Origin: Spirochaetota bacterium
GTDB lineage: Bacteria > Spirochaetota > UBA4802 > JAGODF01
DNA length: 64,000 bases
Assembly (NCBI GenBank): GCA_029974015.1
Contig: JARKUF010000010.1
Span: 107,154-171,153, forward strand
Direction: 5' to 3'
In this document: positions 18,246 to 27,790 of the stretch, in pieces
How the letters are laid out: every line of letters starts with the position of its first letter
Numbering within the stretch: the first letter of the stretch is position 1
Notes under the pieces: model-generated
What the model was told of the DNA's origin: nothing
The model's database searches: none
What the model saw: only the letters and a program-made list of their open reading frames with translations
Position numbers and translations under genes: made by a program

Positions 18246-18315
18246 GGGCAGTCACAAAAACTACGATTTCCGCCCGACGAAGGCGGGCGGGAAAACATAA
18301 TTTTTAGAGATTGCC
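18246..18315. repeat. Palindromic repeat element, copy 2
   Basis: Starts with GGGCAGTCACAAAAAC, has the core TTTCCGCCCG-ACGAAGG-CGGGCGGGAAA at 18267-18294 and ends TTTTTAGAGATTGCC. It lies just upstream of the phosphoesterase start. Confidence 0.8.
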
Positions 18316-18340
18316 CAAAATGCTATTTAGAGCGTCCTTG

Positions 18341-18373
18341 TTATGTAAAAAAGAACCTCCTTTTTTTACATAA
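18341..18373. promoter_or_regulatory. Perfect AT-rich inverted repeat upstream of a zinc-ribbon-like gene
   Basis: TTATGTAAAAAA and TTTTTTACATAA are exact 12-base complements separated by nine bases (GAACCTCC plus one T). The position, 100 bases before the gene at 18473, fits an operator or a leader hairpin. On the plus strand it lacks a T-run after the stem, so terminator function is doubtful. Confidence 0.45.
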
Positions 18374-18472
18374 TGGTAAAAAAAGTGTTGCGGAAATTAT
18401 TTATGAGTATAACATAAACTGCGGTTCTATAAAACTTCGCTTTATACTGCGTCCCCGGAGGAACTAATCTGA

Positions 18473-19066
18473 ATGATACAGTGCAGCCCAGAGATTCAAG
18501 TCCAGGAAGAAACAGTTCTATGCCACAAATGCGGCAGGGAGCTCAACATCGTCAATGCCGCGATCTCCGAGGCGACCGAAGACGCCATCTACATCTGCTT
18601 CGGGACATTGAAACAGAAAATTTTCGTATACGGCAAGTACTCTGAAACGCCCTATGGCGCGCCAGTGCTCGTACGACAGTACTCGAAAGACGAATGCGAT
18701 GAAAAACTCTGTGAAGCTGACATCAGGGCGTTCTTATCAGAACGCGGCGAAACGGAGTATTCCCGCCTGCTGAACTGCCACAGGGGAAGAATGGAATGCA
18801 CCATCCTCTCCAGGGAGCTCGTCCAAAAAAGAAAGGACGATCTCGCCGCGGGAAAACTTGATAGAATATTCCCCAACTACGACGACAGGCGCAAATACTT
18901 CTGCCGGGACGATGCCCTGGACCTCGACTTCACCTGCCCCTGCGGGGAAAAACTCATCGAGCTCCACTCCGGCGAGTACAGGGAAGTCATGGGCATGGAG
19001 GACATTCTGTTCCTCGAGACTTATCTTCCCGGGCTTCTCGAATTAAAGGGAAGTACTAAAATTTAA
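18473..19066 (+). CDS. Unrecognised cytoplasmic protein with paired cysteines
   Basis: 197 residues, no signal peptide. Cysteine pairs CHKC near the N-terminus (residues 17-20) and CPCG near residue 160 suggest one zinc ribbon formed from both ends or two small sites. The middle is charged and helical (AFLSERGETEYSRLLN, SRELVQKRKDDLAAGKL). No family recognised. A long AT-rich leader with a perfect inverted repeat precedes it; a palindromic repeat begins right after its stop. Confidence 0.6.
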   Translation: MIQCSPEIQVQEETVLCHKCGRELNIVNAAISEATEDAIYICFGTLKQKIFVYGKYSETPYGAPVLVRQYSKDECDEKLCEADIRAFLSERGETEYSRLLNCHRGRMECTILSRELVQKRKDDLAAGKLDRIFPNYDDRRKYFCRDDALDLDFTCPCGEKLIELHSGEYREVMGMEDILFLETYLPGLLELKGSTKI

Positions 19067-19073
19067 AAAATCC

Positions 19074-19145
19074 GGCAACCTCTAATAATCAGGATTTCCC
19101 GCCCGCCGAAGGCGGGCGGGAAAATCCGGTTTTTGTGATTACCCT
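19074..19145. repeat. Palindromic repeat element, copy 3, overlapping a coding 3' end
   Basis: GGCAACCTCTAATAATC, then the core TTTCCCGCCCGCCGAAGG-CGGGCGGGAAA (19095-19123), then CCGGTTTTTGTGATTACCC. The minus-strand membrane protein gene ends inside it at 19089. Confidence 0.85.
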
Positions 19146-21359
19146 TAAATAATACGCGACAAACATGGCGGCCCCGACAATCGCCATATTAGCCCCGAGC
19201 ACAACCTGCAATCCCATCACAGGAAGAAATGCCGTGGTGGCCACGCTCCCGATTATCGACCCGAAAAATTCCATTGAATCCAGGTTAGACGCGGTCACAT
19301 GGTAGTTGTCTTTGGAAAGCGTCATAAAAAGCGAAGGAAAGGCGGTGCCGCTTAAAAGGGAGAAGAGGAAAAGGATCGCCCAGAACAACCCTTCATGGCG
19401 AAGGAAGGTGTAGGCGCAGAGGAGGAGCAGAACCCCCAGAAGCGCCCCCATTACCCCAGTGAGGCTCCTCAGGGAATACCTGTTGGCAAGCCAGCTTCCC
19501 GCCGTAAGCCCCAGCATGAAAAGGGCATTGATGAGCGATATGCGGTAATACACGACCCCGTAGAAGTTCTGGTACAGCATAATCATAAGAAGCACCGCCG
19601 ACATGCTGACCATTCCCACGGCGTAGATAACCAGACTGCCGGCGAACTGCTCGGCGCCATGTTTCCTCTTCACGCGAAACAGTACCAGGGCCGTCACAAC
19701 CACCAGGAGGGCCAGGAAGTATCGGTATTCCTTGAGGACGCTGTACAGGAGGGAGCGGTCACGGGCCGCCGAGTACAAAATGTAATTCCAGTAGGCGTAC
19801 GGCATTCTGTCCCTGTTCTCCACGGCCCCGGGGGCCCCCTTCCCCACAGTCTCATCGAAATACTTGATATGGGTGGGCTCAAAGAAGGATTTCAACTCCC
19901 GAGGAGAAAAATTTTCCATCACGGCATTTTCCAGGGGAAGCTTCCTCATCTCCAGGAGGCGCTTCCCGTAACCGGCGATGAGCTTCTCCGGGCTTACCGG
20001 AAGCGCCCCGGGACTCCTGGCGCCAATTAGATATATAGGGTCGCCCGATGTCCTCATGTGCAATGGGAAGTTCGCGGTAAAGCTCCGATAGATCGAAGAG
20101 ATGAATTCCTTCTGCTCGCCCTCCATGGAGCTTGAAAATCCCCCCAGGGAGGTGAGAAAAATTCCGCCCTCCTTGAGCCTGTCGCGGCACATGGCGTAGA
20201 ATTCGCTGGTGTAAAACCGGTTCAAGTTTGCGTTATGCGGCACAGGTGGAAAACATACTATCATGTCGTAGCGGTTTTCAGTGTTTTGCAAATAGTATCG
20301 GAGGTCCTGGGAAATCACGCTGAGGCGGTTGTCCTCCGGGCCCGTTCGGTAAAAACGTATGCGGTAGGGTTCGATGGTCCGATACAGCTTAGGATCTATT
20401 TCAAAATATGCGAGGCTGGATATGTCGGTGCGGAGAAGGTTGTAGGGAAGCGAACCCGGGCCTGCGCCGAATATCAGGATGTCGTCCTTCGTGGTGCCAT
20501 TGCGCAGGGACTGGATCAGATGAAATATCTGCCTGGTCTCGTATCGGTCGGGAATGGTATAGTAAAGGATCCCGTCGCCGTACACACTTATCTGCTGTTC
20601 ATTGAATCCCAGAAGTATGGTCTGGTGCCTCGTCCTGTCGTATCGTATCAGGGTGCTGGACTGGGTCCTGTTCCAGACGAACTTGAAGAGCTCCCGCTCC
20701 AGGCCTTCGGAATGCCACAGGAGGAGGACCGGAAGCGCCAGGAGAGGGATTAGCCTTTTTTTCCCGTAGCGGGCGATAAAAAGCCCCAGGGAAAGCAATA
20801 TAAGAATCGCGCCGATCCCCGCGGGGTTGAGTATGTCGATCAAAAGAAATGAGAAGAGCATCCCCCCCGCGAATGCCCCCAGGGACTCCACGAGGTATAC
20901 CACCCCTCCCGATTTTTCCCTGTAACTCCTGGAAAGGAGGGTGATTATGGGTGGGAAAAAAAATCCCACAAAAAAGCTAACCGGGACGGTGAAGGCGAAA
21001 GATAGAAAGAACTCCGTGGTCAGCGAAAAAAATGAACCCGTCGTCCTGGACACGAATACCGGTATCATGTGGGCGAGATAAACCAGAGCAAGGAGCACTA
21101 CGGGAAAAAGGAGGTACGACAACATGATCCTCCGTTCCAGGATGCGGTCGTCCGCCTGGGGGTTGATGCGTGCACCGGCGAATATGCCCAGAAACCACCC
21201 GGTGAATATCATGCCGATGATGAACTCGTTCCCCCGAAAGACCGTTAAAAGCTCCCTTATGAGAAGCACCTGGCCGATGGCGGATGCAAAACCTATAAAG
21301 ACGGCCACTGCGAGAAAATAGTTCCTCAGAAAAGTTCCGGATGGACCCATCGCAATCAC
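19089..21359 (-). CDS. Polytopic membrane protein with spermidine synthase-like domain
   Basis: About 756 residues. The N-terminal third has about seven membrane helices (FLAVAVFIGFASAIGQVLLI, MIFTGWFLGIFAGA and others). A soluble spermidine synthase/methyltransferase-fold domain follows with DILIFGAGPGSLPYNLL and AYFEIDPKLYR, then YDMIVCFPPVPHN. Further helices end the protein. It would work at the inner membrane, using decarboxylated SAM or SAM. GTG 21359 overlaps the stop of the upstream radical SAM gene as GTGA, implying coupling; ATG 21350 is the alternative. The last dozen codons come from a palindromic repeat. Confidence 0.82.
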   Translation of the reverse strand: MIAMGPSGTFLRNYFLAVAVFIGFASAIGQVLLIRELLTVFRGNEFIIGMIFTGWFLGIFAGARINPQADDRILERRIMLSYLLFPVVLLALVYLAHMIPVFVSRTTGSFFSLTTEFFLSFAFTVPVSFFVGFFFPPIITLLSRSYREKSGGVVYLVESLGAFAGGMLFSFLLIDILNPAGIGAILILLSLGLFIARYGKKRLIPLLALPVLLLWHSEGLERELFKFVWNRTQSSTLIRYDRTRHQTILLGFNEQQISVYGDGILYYTIPDRYETRQIFHLIQSLRNGTTKDDILIFGAGPGSLPYNLLRTDISSLAYFEIDPKLYRTIEPYRIRFYRTGPEDNRLSVISQDLRYYLQNTENRYDMIVCFPPVPHNANLNRFYTSEFYAMCRDRLKEGGIFLTSLGGFSSSMEGEQKEFISSIYRSFTANFPLHMRTSGDPIYLIGARSPGALPVSPEKLIAGYGKRLLEMRKLPLENAVMENFSPRELKSFFEPTHIKYFDETVGKGAPGAVENRDRMPYAYWNYILYSAARDRSLLYSVLKEYRYFLALLVVVTALVLFRVKRKHGAEQFAGSLVIYAVGMVSMSAVLLMIMLYQNFYGVVYYRISLINALFMLGLTAGSWLANRYSLRSLTGVMGALLGVLLLLCAYTFLRHEGLFWAILFLFSLLSGTAFPSLFMTLSKDNYHVTASNLDSMEFFGSIIGSVATTAFLPVMGLQVVLGANMAIVGAAMFVAYYLRVITKTGFSRPPSAGGKS

Positions 21360-22513
21360 GCCCACACCCCGGGTATCGCAGTACCGCAATGGGGGCAGGC
21401 CCCCCGGCGAAGGAGAAGTTCCGTGGAAAAGAGCCCCGCCCGCCTTATAACCGCCCGTCCACAGGAATGGCAGAAGGTGTTTTCCCAGCGGTGCCCGGGC
21501 ACATTCCCCACATAGACATATCGAAGCCCCTCGGCGAGGGCAATTCCCCGGCACCGCTCCAGAGTGGCCACAGGCGTCGGCTGTATGTTTGTAAGAAGAT
21601 ACATCGGATGATACCTGGTGAAATGGAGCGGCACATCGCGGCCCAGGGAGTCTTTGATCCAGCGGGCCATCTCCCGAATCTCCCCCGGAGAGTCGTTCAG
21701 GGTCGGGATGATGAGGACGACAATTTCAAGCCAGGGCCCCGCCGATTTCACGGTTTCAAGTGTCCTCTTCACCGCCCCCAGAGCGCCGCCGCAGATCTCA
21801 CGGTAAAAGCGTTCAGTGAAGGCCTTCAGGTCTATTTTCACGGCGTCCATGTGGGCCGCCAACTCCCTCATGGGGCCGGGATTGATGTAGCCGCTGGAAA
21901 CCAGCGCGGTCATCAGGCCCCTGGAACGGGCCTCTCGAGCGGAGTCGACAACGTACTCGAACTGCACCACCGGTTCGTTGTACGTATAGGCGATGACGGG
22001 GGCCCCGGCCCCCCGGGCCCTCTCTGGAAGATCTGCCGGAGTGATGCGCCGCGCATCCAGGTCCTCGGGACGGGACTGGGAAAGCTGCCAGTTCTGGCAG
22101 AAACGGCAGGAGAGGCAGCAGCCCGCAGAGGCGATGGAAAAGGCCAGAGAGCCGGGAAGAAAATGGTTAAACGGTTTTTTCTCAATGGGGTCAACATGCG
22201 CCGCGGCAATGCGGGAATAGACCAGGCTCGCCATGGTCCCGCCCCTGTTTTCCCGGACCCGGCATTTTCCCCGCTTCCCATCTTCTATGATACACTCATT
22301 GGGGCAGAGGCGGCACTGTACAGTGGTCCCCTCGACGCGTTCCCAGTGGCGTGCCGTTATGCGAAACTCATCCCCCTGGGAGGAAAAAAGCCCTTCCAAA
22401 AACCCGCATGAAGGCAGTATGGCCCCGGCCGCGAAGGCGCAAAGCGCCGCCCCGCCAGAAAGGAGGAACTCCCGGCGGGAAAGCCCCATTGTATTTTTAA
22501 TATCTTCTTTCAC
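21356..22513 (-). CDS. AmmeMemoRadiSam system radical SAM enzyme with Tat-type signal
   Basis: 385 residues. The N-terminus MGLSRREFLLSGG with a hydrophobic stretch and LPSCG looks like a twin-arginine lipoprotein signal. A cysteine-rich segment CRLCPNECIIEDGKRGKC precedes the radical SAM site GCCLSCRFCQN (CX3CX2C), then TYNEPVVQFEYV, KIDLKAFTERFYRE and LIPTLNDS. The C-terminus has a CX2C-X(n)-CX2C zinc-ribbon-like end (CHSCGRA ... CPHCG). This is the radical SAM partner of the AMMECR1 and Memo proteins; the reaction is not established. The start may be 22513 or 22489. Confidence 0.88.
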   Translation of the reverse strand: MKEDIKNTMGLSRREFLLSGGAALCAFAAGAILPSCGFLEGLFSSQGDEFRITARHWERVEGTTVQCRLCPNECIIEDGKRGKCRVRENRGGTMASLVYSRIAAAHVDPIEKKPFNHFLPGSLAFSIASAGCCLSCRFCQNWQLSQSRPEDLDARRITPADLPERARGAGAPVIAYTYNEPVVQFEYVVDSAREARSRGLMTALVSSGYINPGPMRELAAHMDAVKIDLKAFTERFYREICGGALGAVKRTLETVKSAGPWLEIVVLIIPTLNDSPGEIREMARWIKDSLGRDVPLHFTRYHPMYLLTNIQPTPVATLERCRGIALAEGLRYVYVGNVPGHRWENTFCHSCGRAVIRRAGLFSTELLLRRGACPHCGTAIPGVWA

Positions 22514-22543
22514 AAATCGAAAAATTATAAACCAATTAAAATA

Positions 22544-22707
22544 TGGGAATCTCTAAAAATTAAATTTTTTGAGGTTCCCACGAATTCTAACTACTGGAAT
22601 ACTCAGCGCTTGGGCTTTCCCGCCCGCCTTCGGCGGGCGGGAAAGCCTAAATATTAGAGGTTGCCATATCATGGGCGGGTAAACCCGGTTTTTGTGACTG
22701 CCCTCAG
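22544..22707. repeat. Palindromic repeat element, copy 4, full length plus partial copy
   Basis: GGGAATCTCTAAAAATTAAATTTTTTGAGGTTCCC, a middle part ending ACTCAGCGCTTGGG, the core TTTCCCGCCCGCCTTCGG-CGGGCGGGAAA, and ATATTAGAGGTTGCC at 22665. A second end fragment (GGGCGGGTAAACCCGGTTTTTGTGACTGCCC) follows. It separates the radical SAM gene from the Memo/AMMECR1 gene. Confidence 0.85.
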
Positions 22708-22711
22708 GTTT

Positions 22712-24226
22712 TCACACCCGTCCCTCGGCGAAAACCTGGGCCTGGAAGCGGTAGAGGCGCGCTCCGCCGCGCCAGGCATCGTCGGGAAATCCCGCCTTGC
22801 GGCATCAAAAAACGAGAAATTCCTCCCTGGTCCATCCCTGCTCCACCGGGACCTGGGGGAGCAAAAGACCGCTGCGCCCTCCCATGGTAATGAAGAGGCC
22901 GTCACGCCCCACTTCGATTTCGTTGACGCCGTTCACCGGCAGCGGCTCCGAGAGGACCGATATCTCAATTACGATATCATCGAACTCGTCGCGGGAAAGG
23001 CCCGTAAAACGGGGGTCCCGAAAAGCTGCGTTGTACGAATTCTCCATCACCAGCTCAAAGAGCGGCCTTTCGGCGAGGACCGTGCCGATGCATCCCCTCA
23101 GCCCACCCCGCTTTTTTAGCGTCACAAAGACGCCCCGCCGTGCCCGGCATGCTGGTGGAACATCCGCCTCCCGGACACTCCAGGGCACGCCTTTCGTTAG
23201 ATGCGAACTTATGTTCCGCCTCGCCAGGGCCAGGAGAAACTCCCGGTCCTCCTGACGCAAATCCCCGCCGCGCTCCCTGCTCAAATCCAGGGCCCCTCCA
23301 AGGGCGAGGGCGGCATAGCTCACGGAATTTTCGCAGTCACCGCTTACCCCGCAGGAGGTGTCGTAGCGCAGGAGCTTAGCCTCTTCCACCGAGAGGGGAA
23401 GGTTAAGTGCTAAAAGTATCGGGTTTCGGCCGCATACGGTAATCTCCGTGCGCCGGACGTACTCCTCGAAAGCAACGGCATCATTGCGAAGGATGGGCAT
23501 TATGGCGCCCATGTCCAGGTCCTTCTGTTTTTTCAGATACTCATCTTTTCCCCGGGCGCTGAAAGGCCGGTAGCCGAAGCGGGGCCCGTAATGCGTGAAA
23601 TCGGAGCTTACGATGAAAAGAGGCCGCCGGTCCTTCACCGCAAGGGCAAGTTCCCGCGCCAGGTTTCCGCAACCCGGCCCAATATCGCCCACGAGAATCG
23701 GCAGTATCGGGATGTCCTTCTCGATGCGGGCGCCGAACACCCTCTGTAAAAACGGAAGGTGGATTTCCACGGCATGTTCAAGCCGGTGGGCCTCATCGTC
23801 CAGGGCGTATCCGGTTTTTTTTGCCAGGGCCATCGCCGCGTTTTTTTCAAGCTTCACCCTTCCCAGGGGCGTTTCAAAAAAATCCGCGGACGAGAGGGCG
23901 CATCCCCGCACCGGGGCCCGGTGGGGCGGCGCGAGGATGACTATAAGGCCCGGCACGGTCTTCTTCATCAGGGAGTATCCGGCCGCGGCCACCGCGCCGG
24001 AATAGGGATACCCCGCGTGGGGAAGGACGAAAAGGAGCGGGTCTTTTACCGGGGGGACTTCGCCGGCCCGGGCCATCATGTCGTCCACCGCTGCCCCGAG
24101 GACAGAAGGATCACCCGGATACCACTGCCCCGCCAGGACGGCGGGGCGCACCACGGGGGCCGACGCTCCGGCGCATCCTATCGCGGCCAGGAGCGGCAGC
24201 AACAATGCAATTATTGCCCATTTCAT
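22712..24226 (-). CDS. Fused Memo and AMMECR1 lipoprotein with in-frame UGA
   Basis: The start at 24226 (MKWAIIALLLPLLAAIGC) gives a clean lipoprotein signal. Residues about 25-300 are a Memo-family fold (LAGQWYPGD, LPHAGYPYSG, APPHRAPV, SDFTHYGPRFGY), metal ligands included. Residues about 320-470 are AMMECR1 (RRGVFVTLKKRGGLRGCIGT, NSYNAAFRDPRF). Translation stops at TGA 22805-22807 after GWTREEFLVF, but the same frame continues CRKAGFPDDAW and on to TGA 22712-22714, precisely the usual AMMECR1 C-terminus. So the gene is read as 22712-24226 with a nonsense or recoded codon; the simple stop version is 22805-24226. Confidence 0.8.
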
Positions 24227-24319
24227 CGCGCCAATTTTATGCGCCTTTAACCCAAAGATCAAGCCCTTTATTTTATTACCCATGAAAACGGCAGAAGAAT
24301 TCTGCTCTTAAGAAAAACC

Positions 24320-24348
24320 TTGACTCATTTTTGAAAACCCTGTATCAT
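24320..24348 (+). promoter_or_regulatory. Sigma-70 promoter for ilvD
   Basis: TTGACT at 24320-24325, a 17-base spacer and TATCAT at 24343-24348, about 50 bases before the ilvD start. Confidence 0.75.
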
Positions 24349-24401
24349 CGGCCCGCCGCACCCAAAAAAGGCGCAATGCCGGTAAAAAACAAAAGGAGCT
24401 A

Positions 24402-26252
24402 ATGATGAGCTATCCGCTGAGAAGTCAGGCAACCACCGGGGGACGCCGGATGGCCGGAGCACGGGCCCTCTGGAGGGCAAATGGCATGAAGGAGGAGCAG
24501 ATCGGCAAACCCGTCATCGCCGTCGCCAATTCCTTCACCCAGTTTGTACCGGGCCATGTCCATCTTCATGAGGCGGGGCAGACGATAAAGGGCATCATCG
24601 AATCCCGGGGTTGCTTCGCCGCGGAGTTCAACACCATCGCCATCGACGACGGCATCGCCATGGGGCATGACGGTATGCTCTACTCCCTCCCCTCCAGGGA
24701 GCTCATTGCCGACAGCGTTGAATACATGTGCAACGCCCACAAGGCGGACGCCCTCATCTGCATCACCAATTGCGACAAAATCACCCCCGGCATGCTCATG
24801 GCGATGATGCGGCTGAACATTCCGGCCATCATTGTCTCCGGAGGCCCCATGGAAGCCGGTGAGCTGCGCGGTAATAAGTACGACCTCATCGACGCCATGG
24901 TGATGTCGGCGGACCCGTCCGTGCCCGATTCCGAAGTCGCCGACCTTGAGCGCATCGCCTGCCCCACCTGCGGTTCCTGCTCGGGCATGTTCACCGCCAA
25001 CTCCATGAACTGCCTCTCGGAGGCCCTGGGGCTTGCCCTGCCGGGAAACGGGACCGTCGTTGCCACCCATGTCAATCGCGCCCGCCTTCATGAAAAATCG
25101 GCCCACCGCATAGTGGACCTGGCGGAGCAGTATTACTTCCGGGGCGACGACTCTGTCCTCCCCCGCTCGGTGGCCACCCGTCAGGCCTTCCTGAACGCCA
25201 TGTCCCTCGACATCGCCATGGGAGGGTCCACCAACACGGTGCTCCACCTTCTGGCCGTGGCGGAATCGGCGGAAGTCGATTTCACCATGAAGGACATAGA
25301 CGCCCTCTCCCGCAAAGTGCCAAATCTTTGCAAGGTGGCCCCGAGCTCCCATTACCACCTGGAGGACGTAAACCGCGCCGGGGGCGTCCTTTCCATAATG
25401 GGCGAGCTCGACCGGGGCGGCCTTGTTGACCGCAGCGTGCGCAGGGTGGACTACCCCACCCTTGGCGACGCCCTGGACCGCTACGACATCATGCGCTCCA
25501 CCTGCACGGCCGATGCGATGAACCTCTACTCCAGCTCACCGGCCTACCGGGGCCGCAACCTCGTCATGGCCTCCCAGGAGGAATACTACAGTGAACTCGA
25601 CCGCGACCGCGAAAAGGGATGCATACGCGACATGGCCCATTGCTACAACACCGATGGAGGGCTGGCGGTCCTCTTTGGAAATATCGCCCTTAAGGGAAGC
25701 ATCGTGAAGACCGCCGGTGTTGACCCCGGCATTTTCCTTTTCAAGGGAAAGGCGAAGGTGTTTTTCTCCCAGGAAGCGGCCTGCGACGCCATCCTCGGAG
25801 GGAAGATTCAATCCGGCGATGTGGTGGTGATACGCTACGAAGGCCCCCGTGGAGGACCGGGCATGCAGGAGATGCTCTACCCGACCTCGTACATAAAGTC
25901 GATGCATCTGGGGAAGGAATGCGCCCTCATCACCGACGGGCGCTTCTCCGGCGGAACGGCGGGACTCTCCATCGGCCATATTTCGCCGGAAGCCGCGGCA
26001 GGTGGCGCCATCGCGCTCGTTGAAGACGGCGACATCATCGAGATTGATATTCCCCGCCGCTCCATGAATGTCCTTGTGGACGATGAGGAGCTGGCTCGAC
26101 GCAGGGAGAAGGAGCTCGCAAAGGGGGACAGGGCCTTCACGCCCGCAGGGAGGGACCGCACCGTTTCACAGGCGCTCAAGGTCTACGCGCTCCTCGCCTC
26201 CTCTGCGGACCGGGGCGCCGTGCGCCTGCTGCCCGGGGAGTGTTCTGAATAG
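24402..26252 (+). CDS. ilvD: Dihydroxy-acid dehydratase IlvD
   Basis: 616 residues. It dehydrates 2,3-dihydroxy-isovalerate and its homolog to the keto acids of valine, leucine and isoleucine synthesis; the product also feeds PanB. Cluster cysteines are in [12 protein letters not shown] and [19 protein letters not shown], and the C-terminal half holds [14 protein letters not shown] and [29 protein letters not shown] lies before ATG 24402; ATG 24405 is adjacent. It has its own promoter. It is about 60 residues longer than short IlvD forms and similar to the longer ones of E. coli. Confidence 0.97.
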   Translation: MMSYPLRSQATTGGRRMAGARALWRANGMKEEQIGKPVIAVANSFTQFVPGHVHLHEAGQTIKGIIESRGCFAAEFNTIAIDDGIAMGHDGMLYSLPSRELIADSVEYMCNAHKADALICITNCDKITPGMLMAMMRLNIPAIIVSGGPMEAGELRGNKYDLIDAMVMSADPSVPDSEVADLERIACPTCGSCSGMFTANSMNCLSEALGLALPGNGTVVATHVNRARLHEKSAHRIVDLAEQYYFRGDDSVLPRSVATRQAFLNAMSLDIAMGGSTNTVLHLLAVAESAEVDFTMKDIDALSRKVPNLCKVAPSSHYHLEDVNRAGGVLSIMGELDRGGLVDRSVRRVDYPTLGDALDRYDIMRSTCTADAMNLYSSSPAYRGRNLVMASQEEYYSELDRDREKGCIRDMAHCYNTDGGLAVLFGNIALKGSIVKTAGVDPGIFLFKGKAKVFFSQEAACDAILGGKIQSGDVVVIRYEGPRGGPGMQEMLYPTSYIKSMHLGKECALITDGRFSGGTAGLSIGHISPEAAAGGAIALVEDGDIIEIDIPRRSMNVLVDDEELARRREKELAKGDRAFTPAGRDRTVSQALKVYALLASSADRGAVRLLPGECSE

Positions 26253-26270
26253 AAGCCCTTAAACGCTCCA

Positions 26271-27098
26271 TCAAGGCCAGGGCTTCCAATCGCCCCAGTT
26301 TTCAAGGTATTGACGGAGGGCCGGTATGCGCTCCACCTGGGATTCGATGTATTCCCTCGATTTCGCCAGTATCTGCTGTTCCCGTTCCAGGGTGAGCTCC
26401 CCAAAAAGGATGCGCGTCCTTAGAAAGGCGAAGTAGGTGTCCAGAACATCATGGGTGCAGTAGTCGTTGATCTCCTTAAGCTTCCCATCAAGGAAAAGGT
26501 CGTAGACATCATCGCCCGTGGTTTCCATCTTCCCGGGCTTCCCTAATACCTTCGCCAGGAGATTGAGACCTCCGGTAACACGGACGGCATTGTAGTTTGA
26601 AAGCCAATCGTGGACATCGAAGTGCTTGGGGCCATAACGGAAACGTGAGGCAAACTTGTCCTTGAAATGTCTGGGGGCCCGGATTCCATAGCGAAAAGCC
26701 ATGAGTTCCATGAGGGGAAGGTCGAACCCCCGGCCGTTGAAGGTCACCAGGGACGCGTCCCTGTAGACGTTCTCCACCCCTTCCCAGAAGAGCCGCGTCA
26801 TCTCGGCCGGGCGAAACCGGGGTTCGTCGAGGGACACGATCTCTGCGAGGGTAAAATCCCCCTTTACCTTAGCTATGCAGATAGACACCGGATATTGAAA
26901 GGTAACCGGAATAAAATAAGTAGAACCCCCGCTCGTTTCCAGTATCTCCTCCTGGAATTTACGCACCGCCGTCACATTATCCAGGTCCGCCCCGGGGTAT
27001 TTCACCTTCCGTATGAGCTCGGCGTCGGGGACCGACTCGATGTCGAAAACCAGGAACTTGATTTCTTCGGGCTTCGTCATGTGATGTTCCGTTTGCAT
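26271..27098 (-). CDS. PolB-like 3'-5' exonuclease
   Basis: 275 residues. A DnaQ-fold exonuclease domain related to that of family B DNA polymerases: Exo I FDIESVPD, Exo II TFNGRGFDLPLM, Exo III in YCTHDVLDTYF. Such stand-alone proteins are predicted to trim DNA or RNA ends with two metals. Start ATG 27098 has AAGGGG upstream. It is convergent with ilvD, 18 bases between stops. Confidence 0.85.
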   Translation of the reverse strand: MQTEHHMTKPEEIKFLVFDIESVPDAELIRKVKYPGADLDNVTAVRKFQEEILETSGGSTYFIPVTFQYPVSICIAKVKGDFTLAEIVSLDEPRFRPAEMTRLFWEGVENVYRDASLVTFNGRGFDLPLMELMAFRYGIRAPRHFKDKFASRFRYGPKHFDVHDWLSNYNAVRVTGGLNLLAKVLGKPGKMETTGDDVYDLFLDGKLKEINDYCTHDVLDTYFAFLRTRILFGELTLEREQQILAKSREYIESQVERIPALRQYLENWGDWKPWP

Positions 27099-27191
27099 AA
27101 TACCCCTTCACATTCCAGGGGCAACACTATATCCGCGGGGACGCGCTTTCACTGCATCCGGCGGCGGAAATTCCCGCGTCCCCGAAGCGGC

Positions 27192-27216
27192 AAAGGGCCG
27201 CGCCCCGCGCGGCCCC
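27192..27216. terminator. GC-rich hairpin between exonuclease and HEAT genes
   Basis: GGGCCGCGCC-CC-GCGCGGCCC-type stem with little T-run. It may terminate the HEAT-repeat gene on the minus strand, but the signal is incomplete. A second, wider inverted pair (GGGGACGCG near 27136 and CGCGTCCCC near 27174) lies next to it. Confidence 0.4.
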
Positions 27217-27249
27217 TCCGGATTGATGATGCTGCATGATGCGTTTCGA

Positions 27250-27723
27250 TTATTTTTTCTTGTACTTCTCGACCATCTTGTCCATGTAGTCGCGGATGAT
27301 GAGGTCGGTTTCGGCGTCGCGGGCCTTCTTCAGCACTTCCACATGTTTCTCCTCGGATATGCCTATCCTCGTCAGTGAAAGGATGATCGTGTACCGCACG
27401 TCGGCGTTCTGCTCGAGCAGAAGGCGCTCGTTAAGTGGTTCAACCGAAGACTTCTCTCCGATATATCCCATAGCCATGGCAGAATGGAGGCGGACCTTCG
27501 CCCTGTTGTCTTCCTTGAGAAGTTTTTGCAGTCCGGGAAGGGCGTTTTCTTCTTTTTCGTTGCCGAGCCAGTCCGCCGCGCGTATGATGAGATTTTCATC
27601 ATTGCTCCCGAGGTCCGCGATATATTCCTTCGCCGTTTTGGGCCGTTCCTTCTTCGAGTCCTGGGCGTTGAGAACCGCCGCAACGGCGAGAAAAGCTACT
27701 GTCGCAATAAGGATTTTTTTCAT
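27250..27723 (-). CDS. Secreted HEAT-repeat protein
   Basis: 157 residues with signal peptide MKKILIATVAFLAVAAVLNAQ. The mature protein is three to four HEAT-like helical pairs: IRAADWLGNEKEENALPGLQKLL, VRLHSAMAMGYIGEKSSVEPLNERL and VRYTIILSLTRIGISEEKHVEVL. It is probably a periplasmic scaffold binding other proteins. The partner is unknown. A TTGACA-type promoter lies about 70 bases upstream. Confidence 0.78.
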   Translation of the reverse strand: MKKILIATVAFLAVAAVLNAQDSKKERPKTAKEYIADLGSNDENLIIRAADWLGNEKEENALPGLQKLLKEDNRAKVRLHSAMAMGYIGEKSSVEPLNERLLLEQNADVRYTIILSLTRIGISEEKHVEVLKKARDAETDLIIRDYMDKMVEKYKKK

Positions 27724-27790
27724 GACGCACCTCTGCTTTACGGTATTGGATCGGGCGGTAATCGCCGGGGCGGCGAAACCTCATGACGAT

